Assembly (NCBI RefSeq): GCF_000420705.1
Contig: NZ_ATVL01000009.1
Coordinates: 1 to 64,000 of the forward strand
DNA from: Hymenobacter norwichensis DSM 15439
GTDB lineage: Bacteria > Bacteroidota > Bacteroidia > Cytophagales > Hymenobacteraceae
DNA length: 64,000 bases
Direction of reading: 5' to 3'
Within the stretch, counting starts at the first letter, position 1. Every line of letters begins with the position of its first letter. This document shows positions 54,601 to 62,178 of the stretch, one piece after another. The notes beneath the pieces are model-generated. The model made no database searches and was not told the origin of the DNA. It saw only the letters and a program-made list of their open reading frames with translations. The position numbers and the translations under genes are program-made.

Positions 54601-54830
54601 GGCTGAAGAATGCCGGCGTGAACCGCCTGCGGCTGTACGCCACGGCCCAGAACCCCTTCGTCTTCTTCTCGCCTTATAAGAAGGAATCGGGCATGGACCC
54701 GGAGACGAACTCGTTTGGCGACCAAAACGCGGCCGTGCCCCTGTCCGGCAGCCTGAGCCGCATCCTGACGCTGGGCACCAACGCCCCGGCCACCCGCGCC
54801 TTCATTGCCGGGCTCAACCTCACCTTTTAA
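51693..54830 (+). CDS. SusC/RagA-family TonB-dependent outer-membrane transporter
   Basis: Outer-membrane importer of xylan oligosaccharides working with the SusD beside it; 1045 residues. After the signal peptide (to about AMAQA) come a carboxypeptidase-D-like regulatory domain ([24 protein letters not shown]), the SusC signature [24 protein letters not shown] and the plug ([52 protein letters not shown]-like). The barrel ends in a C-terminal Phe (FIAGLNLTF). ATG 51693 ([10 protein letters not shown]) was chosen. It lies 12 bp before SusD. Ligand is inferred from the surrounding xylan enzymes. Confidence 0.95.
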   Translation: [1045 protein letters not shown]

Positions 54831-54842
54831 GAAAAGATCAAC

Positions 54843-56795
54843 ATGAAAGCCTTTAACATAAAATTCTTTATTGGCGCGGCCGTCATTTCTATGTCTGCCG
54901 CTGGGTGCAAGGATCTTTTGGAGGAAGAACCCCGAGGCCTTTACACCCCCGGCTACTTTCAAACCGAAAGAGGGGTTGCGGGTGGCTTAACCTCGATGTA
55001 CGCGCACTTGCGCAACATCTACGGCAATGCGTACTACTATAATGCGACGCTGACCGGCACCGACGAGGCAACCTACGGCCGGGATGCCGATGAGAACTTT
55101 CTGGCCATGGACCTCTCCGGCCGAGCGCCGCTCAGCGCCAATAACAGCCGGGCCGATGCGTTGTGGGGAGCGGCTTTTCCGAATATCAATACGGCCAGTG
55201 GTATTATCGAGAGTGCCAGCGCCGTCGGCACCGTTTCGCCGGCGTTGATTGCCGAGGCGAGATTCTTCCGCGCCTTCGATTACTTCATGCTAGTCCAAAC
55301 GTTTGGCGGAGTGCCCCTGGATTTGGGCTCGGGAGAGTTGAAGTTCAATATCAATCCTATCAGAACCTCGGTCCGCAACACGGTGCCCGAGGTCTATACC
55401 AAAGCCGTTTTTCCTGATTTGCTGCAAGCCATTACGGATTTGCCGGCGAATCCACGGGTTGTAGGAGGCGCCACCAAAACGCTGGCCCGCCTTTATCTGG
55501 CTAAAGCGTACCTGACCTATGCTTGGTGGCTGGAAAACCCAAACAATATTCCCACCTATCCGGCAGCGCCTAGAACCGATCCGGCCGGTCGTGACGCGCG
55601 GTATTATTACCAGCAGGCCTACGATGTGGCCACGGCTGGTATTGATAACCCCGGTCCGTTCCGTTTGCAGCCAACGTACTACGATGTCAACGTGGGCACA
55701 AATGACCGCAATTCGGAAATGCTGATGTTTGCCGACCACACCGAATCCAGCGAGTTATACAATGGCGGCAGCATCAGCTTTGGTAGTGGTGGTTCTCCGG
55801 ACAACTTTGCCGGCTGGATGATGACGTGGAACTATACCAACATCCGCAGCTACACCAATGCGAATGGCACCGGGGGCGTCAATTCGGTGCAGCGGGAAGC
55901 CGCGCAGGCGTTGGGCCGCCCGTGGAACCGGATGGCGCCGACCATTGGCGCCGTCGAGAACACCTTTGCTGACAAAACCAATGATTCGCGCTACGATGGT
56001 ACGTTTACCACTACGTACCGTGGCAACTGGCCCAAGGCAGGCGTTACGAACGCCACCTTGTACAACGCCAACAACCTGCCGGTGACCCCAGGTGGTGCCA
56101 TCCTGACTTTCTTGGACACAGAACCGGCTACTGCTATTACGTACCCTGCAGGACCCGGCGCGAGCAATGTAGGAGCCGGTACCCTACCCAACCGAGCCGA
56201 TTATGTGATTTCGCCGCGCGGAATCAGCCGGATTGTGTATCCCGGTCTCTGGAAGCTCGGCCCCTATCGTACCGACAACGGGACGGGCTTAGGGCAGCCG
56301 AATGCCGGCAGCACGCGGCCGTTTAACGTGGCCAAGTTCTCGGAGCTGTACTTCGTAGCGGCCGAAGCCGCCGTAAAAGGAGCCACTACCAAATCGGGTC
56401 AGAGCGCCCGGGAATTGATTAATGTCATTCGGGCCCGGGCCGGTAAGTGGCGTTTCGACCAGAACGGCAACGTGGCCAAGGTGCAGGATAACAGCGCGGC
56501 CATGGTGGCGGCCACGCCGACCACGATAGACATCAACTACATCCTGGCCGAACGTTCGCGCGAATACTATGCGGAAGGGTACCGGTGGTTTGACCTGGTG
56601 CGCACGCAGAAATGGAATGAGTTAGCTGGCACCTACCGTATTGGGGGCACTAACTACGGCGACCACACCCCTCAAACCGTTACGCGCACCATCGAACCGT
56701 ATCACTATCTGCGCCCTATTCCGCAGTTCCAGATGGAGCGTTTGGACATGTCGGCAGAAGCAAAAGCTGATTATCAAAACCCACGCTACCAATAG
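54843..56795 (+). CDS. SusD/RagB-family surface glycan-binding lipoprotein
   Basis: Outer-leaflet lipoprotein that forms the lid over SusC and captures glycan; 650 residues, somewhat longer than typical. Lipobox with Cys22 (ISMSAAGC) is followed by KDLLEEEPRG, an acidic surface-export signal. TPR-like helices contain ARFFRAFDYFMLVQTFGGVPLDL and LARLYLAKAYLTYAWW; the C-terminal hallmark is ILAERSREYYAEGYRWFDLVRTQKWNELAGTY with HYLRPIPQFQME. Directly downstream of SusC. Confidence 0.95.
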   Translation: MKAFNIKFFIGAAVISMSAAGCKDLLEEEPRGLYTPGYFQTERGVAGGLTSMYAHLRNIYGNAYYYNATLTGTDEATYGRDADENFLAMDLSGRAPLSANNSRADALWGAAFPNINTASGIIESASAVGTVSPALIAEARFFRAFDYFMLVQTFGGVPLDLGSGELKFNINPIRTSVRNTVPEVYTKAVFPDLLQAITDLPANPRVVGGATKTLARLYLAKAYLTYAWWLENPNNIPTYPAAPRTDPAGRDARYYYQQAYDVATAGIDNPGPFRLQPTYYDVNVGTNDRNSEMLMFADHTESSELYNGGSISFGSGGSPDNFAGWMMTWNYTNIRSYTNANGTGGVNSVQREAAQALGRPWNRMAPTIGAVENTFADKTNDSRYDGTFTTTYRGNWPKAGVTNATLYNANNLPVTPGGAILTFLDTEPATAITYPAGPGASNVGAGTLPNRADYVISPRGISRIVYPGLWKLGPYRTDNGTGLGQPNAGSTRPFNVAKFSELYFVAAEAAVKGATTKSGQSARELINVIRARAGKWRFDQNGNVAKVQDNSAAMVAATPTTIDINYILAERSREYYAEGYRWFDLVRTQKWNELAGTYRIGGTNYGDHTPQTVTRTIEPYHYLRPIPQFQMERLDMSAEAKADYQNPRYQ

Positions 56796-57055
56796 ACTGA
56801 CAAAACAGGGCTGAAGGGAGTAGCTACTTACTACGCACAGCTAATCTTTTCGCCCTGTCTTTCTCTGAAGCATTATCTTCCTTGAAGAAGCACAAACGAA
56901 GCGTCGCCTGCTGACGAAACTGATAACTACGGTTGCACTAACACACTTGCCACGCGTTACGCAGCAATTTTTTGGAAGGAAACTGCTCGCAGGAAGATAA
57001 AGTGATGTAAAGCTCTAACAGCCTGCAGTAAGTGCCCCTGTTAGTAGATCGGTTG
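56796..57055. other. Intergenic stretch before the CE20-like gene terminator
   Basis: About 260 bases with no gene or clear signal seen. It separates the SusCD unit from the esterase gene; a promoter for the latter may lie after the hairpin at 57056. Confidence 0.4.
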
Positions 57056-57094
57056 AAATAAGCCGTGATTTCGCTCTGAAATCACGGCTTATTT
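57056..57094 (+). terminator. Hairpin terminator downstream of SusD
   Basis: AAATAAGCCGTGATTTC (57056-57072) and its complement (57078-57094) form a perfect 17-bp stem around five bases, ending in TTT. It is 260 bases after the SusD stop. Confidence 0.75.
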
Positions 57095-57146
57095 ATGAGG
57101 GGGTACTATGTAGCAGCTTAGTCAGCTCACTAGCTTTAATAATCTT

Positions 57147-59099
57147 ATGATGAACAATACGTTGAAGGTTTCACTGCTGCTGGCTATGGTCGCCGCGCAG
57201 CAGGCTACTGCCCAAGTACGCCTACCACGCTTAGTGAGCAATGGGATGGTCCTCCAGCGTGAGCAGCCGGTGCGCATCTGGGGTTGGGCCGCGAAAGGGG
57301 AGAAGGTAAGCGTGGCCTTCCAAGGTAAAAGCTACCAGGCCACTACCGGCCCCGATGGGCAATGGCACGTGTCGTTACCCGCTATGAAAGCAGGTGGGCC
57401 TTATGAGCTGAAAATCAAAGCCAGCAATGAGCTGAGCGTGAAAGATATACTGGTAGGCGACGTGTGGCTGCTGTCAGGACAGTCGAACATGGAAACCCCC
57501 ATGAGCCGCCTGCGCGACAAGTACCCTGAGGTAATTGCTCAGGCTGCCAACCCACGCATTCGGCAGTACGAAGTACCCATGAGCTACGCTTTCCAGAAGC
57601 CCCGCACCGACGTAACCGGCGGCAAGTGGATTGCTGCCGACCCGCAAACCGTGCTTCAGTTTTCAGGTGTGGGCTACTTTTTCGCTAAAGAAATCAACGC
57701 CAAGTACCAAGTGCCAGTTGGGTTGATAAAGGATGCCGTGGGCGGCTCACCAGCCGAAGCTTGGCTGAGCGCAGACGCCTTAAAGCAGTTCCCGACCTAT
57801 GAGCAGCAAGGCGCCAAGTACAAAGACAGCGCTATGGTAGCCGGCATCCGGCAGCGCGAAGGGGCGGCCGTGGCCAACTGGTACAAGCAGCTCTACCAAG
57901 CCGACCAAGGCGAAGCGCGCGGCCAGCACAAATGGTCGGCCCCCGACCACGACGCCAGCAGCTGGGCTACTATGAACGTGCCCGGCTACTGGGCCAGCCA
58001 GACGCCGATGGGCATGGTAAATGGCGTGATGTGGTTTCGGAAGGAAGTGGAAGTGCCGGCCGCTATGGTAGGGCAGCCCGCTCGCCTAGAACTGGGTACG
58101 CTGGTGGATGCCGATTCCACCTACATCAACGGGCAATTGGTGGGCACCACTGGCTACCAGTACCCGCCCCGCAAGTACGAGGTGAAACCGGGAGTGCTGA
58201 AGGCGGGCAAAAACGTGGTGGTAGTACGCCTCATCAATAACGGTGGGCGCGGCGGCTTTACGCCCGAGAAAAACTACCAGCTAATAGCCGGCGGCCAGAC
58301 CTTGGATTTGCGCGGCCCTTGGCAGTATAAGTTAGGCGCCACCATGTCGCCCACGCCAGGCACTACCACGTTTCAGTACCAGCCCGGCGGCCTCTTCAAC
58401 GGCATGATTGCGCCGGTGCTGCCTTACGCCATCAAGGGTGTACTCTGGTATCAGGGGGAAAGCAATACCGGCCACGCACAGGACTACCAAGCCTTGATGA
58501 CTAGCCTTATCAACGATTGGCGTGCCCATTTCCAGCAACCCAAACTGCCATTCCTGTACGTACAGCTCGCCAATTTCATGGCCGTGAGGCCTGAGCCAAC
58601 CGAGAGTGGTTGGGCGGCCGTGCGCGACGCCCAGCGCCGTACCCTGACCGTACCCTACACTGGTATGGCCGTCATTACCGATGCCGGCGAGTGGAACGAT
58701 ATCCATCCCCTCGATAAACAAACCCCCGGCCACCGCTTGGCGCTGGCGGCTCAGAAAGTAGCCTACGGTGACAGCAAAGTGGTTTCGTCGGGGCCGTTGT
58801 ACCAGACAATGCAGGTGGCTGGCAACAAAGCCACGCTTAGTTTTGCTAGCACCGGCGGCGGTTTGGTAGCCAAAGGTGGCGAACCCCTAAAGGGTTTTGC
58901 GGTGGCTGGCCCAGACAAGAAATTCGTGTGGGCGCAGGCTCGGATTGATGGCAACAAAGTGGTGGTGTGGAACGACCAGGTCCCGAACCCGACCGTGGTG
59001 CGCTACGCCTGGGCCGACAACCCAGAAGGCGCCAATCTTTATAACAAGGAAGGCCTGCCGGCTTCCGGCTTCACCACCGAGCAAGTAGCCATGCGCTAA
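57147..59099 (+). CDS. CE20-like acetylesterase (sialate O-acetylesterase family) with inserted beta-sandwich
   Basis: Secreted esterase that probably deacetylates xylan or xylo-oligosaccharides. The 650-residue product has a signal peptide (KVSLLLAMVAAQQATAQ). Its SGNH domain has Ser113 in LLSGQSNMETP and Asp518-His520 in WNDIHPLD, and GVLWYQGESNTGHAQDY in between. Between about residues 245 and 400 a jelly-roll like those of GH2 enzymes is inserted (SSWATMNVPGYW, MWFRKEVEVPAAM, DSTYINGQLVGTTGYQYPPRKYEV). Databases usually call these sialate O-acetylesterase; the xylan context and inserted domain favour CE20 acetylxylan esterase. Confidence 0.87.
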   Translation: MMNNTLKVSLLLAMVAAQQATAQVRLPRLVSNGMVLQREQPVRIWGWAAKGEKVSVAFQGKSYQATTGPDGQWHVSLPAMKAGGPYELKIKASNELSVKDILVGDVWLLSGQSNMETPMSRLRDKYPEVIAQAANPRIRQYEVPMSYAFQKPRTDVTGGKWIAADPQTVLQFSGVGYFFAKEINAKYQVPVGLIKDAVGGSPAEAWLSADALKQFPTYEQQGAKYKDSAMVAGIRQREGAAVANWYKQLYQADQGEARGQHKWSAPDHDASSWATMNVPGYWASQTPMGMVNGVMWFRKEVEVPAAMVGQPARLELGTLVDADSTYINGQLVGTTGYQYPPRKYEVKPGVLKAGKNVVVVRLINNGGRGGFTPEKNYQLIAGGQTLDLRGPWQYKLGATMSPTPGTTTFQYQPGGLFNGMIAPVLPYAIKGVLWYQGESNTGHAQDYQALMTSLINDWRAHFQQPKLPFLYVQLANFMAVRPEPTESGWAAVRDAQRRTLTVPYTGMAVITDAGEWNDIHPLDKQTPGHRLALAAQKVAYGDSKVVSSGPLYQTMQVAGNKATLSFASTGGGLVAKGGEPLKGFAVAGPDKKFVWAQARIDGNKVVVWNDQVPNPTVVRYAWADNPEGANLYNKEGLPASGFTTEQVAMR

Positions 59100-59292
59100 G
59101 CAGTAGCCCCTAATGGGGTTGCCTCAGAACAGCATCTGAGATAGAGCTGCCGCACCATGCAACTAGCTTCTGTTTCGCTTTGACTTTAGATGGTGACTTC
59201 CAGCTAGCTGCTGATTGCTGCGCGCAGTGGCTGCTAAATAGTACTTCCGTTTTTTCGTATCCGTTGCCAGTTTTGGTGGCTTATAACTTCTC

Positions 59293-60981
59293 ATGCAGCA
59301 CCAACTTTCCACACTAGACTACGTCGTCTTTTTCATTTATTTCCTGATTGTATCGGGGTACGGCATCTGGATCTACCGCCGCAAAACCGGCCACGATGGC
59401 ACCTTGGAAGGCGACTCCAAAGACTACTTCCTGGCCGAAGGCTCCCTGACGTGGTGGGCCATTGGCTCGTCGCTGATTGCCTCCAATATCTCGGCTGAGC
59501 AGTTTGTGGGCATGTCGGGCTCGGGCTTCAAGATGGGCTTGGCCATTGCCACCTACGAGTGGATGGCGGCTCTTACGCTCATTATTGTGGCCGTGTTCTT
59601 CATTCCGGTGTACCTGAAGAACAACATTGCCACCATGCCGCAGTTTCTGCACCAGCGCTACAACGGCACGGTGGCCATGATTATGGCCGTGTTCTGGTTG
59701 GCTCTCTACATTGTGGTCAACCTGACCTCGATTCTCTACCTCGGGGCCATTGCCATCAGTAGCATTGCGGGCCTCAACCTGGAGTTCTGCCTCTATGCAC
59801 TAGCTATTTTCGCGGTGATTATCACGCTGGGCGGTATGAAGGTTATCGGCTTCACCGACGTGATTCAGGTGTTCTTCCTGATTCTGGGCGGTTTGGCTAC
59901 CACTTACTTGGCCCTGAACATGGTGGCCGACCACTACGGCCAGTCGGGCGTGGTAGCGGGCTTCAACCTGATGACCGAGCAAGCCGGGGACCATTTCCAG
60001 ATGATTTTCAAGCGCGACAATGAGAACTACATAGACCTACCCGGCCTCACGGTGCTGCTGGGCGGTATGTGGATTGTGAACTTGAACTATTGGGGTTGCA
60101 ACCAGTACATCACCCAGCGCGCCCTCGGCGCCGACTTGCCTACTGCCCGCGGCGGGCTGCTGTTTGCCGCGTTTCTCAAGCTGCTGATGCCGGTGATTGT
60201 GGTGCTGCCCGGCATTGCCGCCTACGTGCTCTTCAAAGCCGATGTGTTTGGGGCCGCCGAGTTTGGCTCGGGAGCCGACCTAAACCCGGACCGTGCGTAT
60301 CCGGTGTTGCTCAACATCTTGCCGGTGGGCCTGAAAGGGTTGTCATTTGCGGCCCTCACGGCGGCCGTGGTAGCCTCGCTGGCTGGTAAGGCCAACTCCA
60401 TTGCTACCATCTTCACCCTCGACATCTACAAGAAAGTACTCAACCCCGAGGCTTCGGAGAAGAAGCTGGTGAACGTGGGCAAGATTGCCGTGGTAGTGGC
60501 CATGATTCTGGGCGTACTGATTGCGCCGCACCTGGGAATCGACAAAAAAGGCGGTTTCCAGTACATTCAGGAATACACGGGTTTCGTGTCGCCAGGCATT
60601 TTTGCCATGTTCATTCTGGGCTTCTTTTGGAAGAAAACCACCTCTACGGCGGCCCTGTTTGCCACCATCGGCGGTTTCTTGCTCTCGGTGCTGCTTAAGT
60701 TCCTGCCCACCTTCGCCAACCTCTCCTTCCTGGCACCATTCGGGTTTGCCGTGCCCAACGCGGCCGGCGTCTACGAAATCCCTTTCCTCGACCGGATGGG
60801 CTTCGTGTTTGTCTTCTGTATCATCATGATGGTGCTAATTAGCCTACTGGAAACTAGCCGAGGCGTAAAAACCAACGGCCTGGAAGTGGACAGCAGCATG
60901 TTCAAAACTACCCGTGGCTTTGCTATCGGTTCTATCACCATCATGGTGCTGCTCACGGTGCTCTACACCATCTATTGGTAA
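59293..60981 (+). CDS. Sodium:solute symporter (SSS/SGLT family) for sugar or uronate
   Basis: Inner-membrane sodium-coupled importer, 562 residues with about 14 hydrophobic segments. Family stretches are DYVVFFIYFLIVSGYGIWIYRR, DYFLAEGSLTWWAIGSSLIASNISAEQFVGMSGSGFKMGLAIATYEW, GGMWIVNLNYWGCNQYITQRAL and LKGLSFAALTAAVVASLAGKANSIATIFTLDIYKK. The latter two are typical of SGLT sugar transporters. It lies between the esterase and xylanase genes and likely imports xylose, xylo-oligosaccharide or glucuronate; sequence does not decide which. Confidence 0.91.
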   Translation: MQHQLSTLDYVVFFIYFLIVSGYGIWIYRRKTGHDGTLEGDSKDYFLAEGSLTWWAIGSSLIASNISAEQFVGMSGSGFKMGLAIATYEWMAALTLIIVAVFFIPVYLKNNIATMPQFLHQRYNGTVAMIMAVFWLALYIVVNLTSILYLGAIAISSIAGLNLEFCLYALAIFAVIITLGGMKVIGFTDVIQVFFLILGGLATTYLALNMVADHYGQSGVVAGFNLMTEQAGDHFQMIFKRDNENYIDLPGLTVLLGGMWIVNLNYWGCNQYITQRALGADLPTARGGLLFAAFLKLLMPVIVVLPGIAAYVLFKADVFGAAEFGSGADLNPDRAYPVLLNILPVGLKGLSFAALTAAVVASLAGKANSIATIFTLDIYKKVLNPEASEKKLVNVGKIAVVVAMILGVLIAPHLGIDKKGGFQYIQEYTGFVSPGIFAMFILGFFWKKTTSTAALFATIGGFLLSVLLKFLPTFANLSFLAPFGFAVPNAAGVYEIPFLDRMGFVFVFCIIMMVLISLLETSRGVKTNGLEVDSSMFKTTRGFAIGSITIMVLLTVLYTIYW

Positions 60982-61068
60982 ACATCCGCTCAGCTATTTC
61001 GCTCGTGAGGGCAAGTTGCCGCCCGTTGCAAGGAGGTGGTAGCTTGCCCTCATGCCGTTTCTGATTCT

Positions 61069-62163
61069 ATGAAAATGCCCCGTTTTACCTTCTCCCAGCT
61101 AGCAGTGGCCACCCTGCTTACAGCCAGTACAGGCCTGCTGACCAGCGAAAAGCCCGCACCCGAAAAGGGTCTCAAAGACTATTATAAGCGCTATTTCCCG
61201 GTGGGTGTGGCCGTGGGTCGGGCTCAACTGCAAGGCTCCGAAGCCGAGCTAATCAAGCAGCAGTTCAACAGCGTGACGCCCGAAAACGCCATGAAGATGG
61301 GCCCCATTCACCCCGAGGAAAACCGCTACTCCTGGAAGGATGCCGACGACATTGTGCAGTTTGCGCAGGACAACAAGCTCCGAGTACGCGGCCATAATCT
61401 GCTGTGGCACGAGCAAACTCCTAGGTGGCTGTTTAAGAATGCCGACGGCACAACGGTCAGTAAAGACGTGTTGTTTAAGCGCCTCAAAAGCCATATTGAT
61501 ACCGTGGTGAAGCGCTACAAAGGCAAGATTTATGCTTGGGATGTGGTCAACGAGGCCATTTCCGACAACCCCACCGAATTCCTGCGCAATTCGGAATGGT
61601 ACCAGATCTGCGGCGACGAATTTATTGCCAAAGCCTTCGAATATGCCCACGAAGCCGATCCGCAGGCTGTGTTGTTTTACAATGACTACAACACCGAGCG
61701 GCCCGAGAAACGGGAGCGAGTGTACCGGCTGCTCAAGCAGTTGAAAGACGCCAAAGTGCCCATTGATGCAGTGGGGTTGCAGGGGCACTGGTCGTTGCAG
61801 GAACCCACGGAAGCCGAACTGCGCAAAGCCATTGAGCAGTATGCCTCGCTGGGCCTCAAGGTGCAGATTACCGAACTCGACGTATCCATTTACCCTTGGG
61901 AAAAAGAGCGGCGGGCCCGTCGCCCCGACGAGTCGGATGCCTACACGCCGGAGCTAGAGCAGAAGCAGGCCGAGCAATACAGGATGTTCTTCCGCGTCTT
62001 CCGTGACTACAAGAACGTACTGACCGGTGTCACCTTCTGGAACGTGTCCGATAAATACAGTTGGCTGGATACGTACCCTGTACCGGGCCGCAAAAACTAC
62101 CCACTACTTTTTGACCAGAACCAGAAGCCTAAAAAGGCTTTCTGGGAAGTTGTGAAGTTCTAA
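61069..62163 (+). CDS. GH10 endo-beta-1,4-xylanase
   Basis: Cuts the xylan backbone internally. The 364-residue product has a short hydrophobic N-terminus (LAVATLLTASTGLLTS) for export and one GH10 barrel: FNSVTPENAMKMGPIHPEENRYSWKDAD, RVRGHNLLWHEQTPRWLF, acid/base Glu162 in AWDVVNEAISD, nucleophile Glu269 in VQITELDVSIYP, and GVTFWNVSDKYSWLD near the end. There is no added binding module, so it may act on imported or surface-bound oligosaccharides. ATG 61069 was preferred to the upstream frame. It is 15 bp before the GH115 gene. Confidence 0.95.
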   Translation: MKMPRFTFSQLAVATLLTASTGLLTSEKPAPEKGLKDYYKRYFPVGVAVGRAQLQGSEAELIKQQFNSVTPENAMKMGPIHPEENRYSWKDADDIVQFAQDNKLRVRGHNLLWHEQTPRWLFKNADGTTVSKDVLFKRLKSHIDTVVKRYKGKIYAWDVVNEAISDNPTEFLRNSEWYQICGDEFIAKAFEYAHEADPQAVLFYNDYNTERPEKRERVYRLLKQLKDAKVPIDAVGLQGHWSLQEPTEAELRKAIEQYASLGLKVQITELDVSIYPWEKERRARRPDESDAYTPELEQKQAEQYRMFFRVFRDYKNVLTGVTFWNVSDKYSWLDTYPVPGRKNYPLLFDQNQKPKKAFWEVVKF

Positions 62164-62178
62164 CTTATTCTCTTCCTC

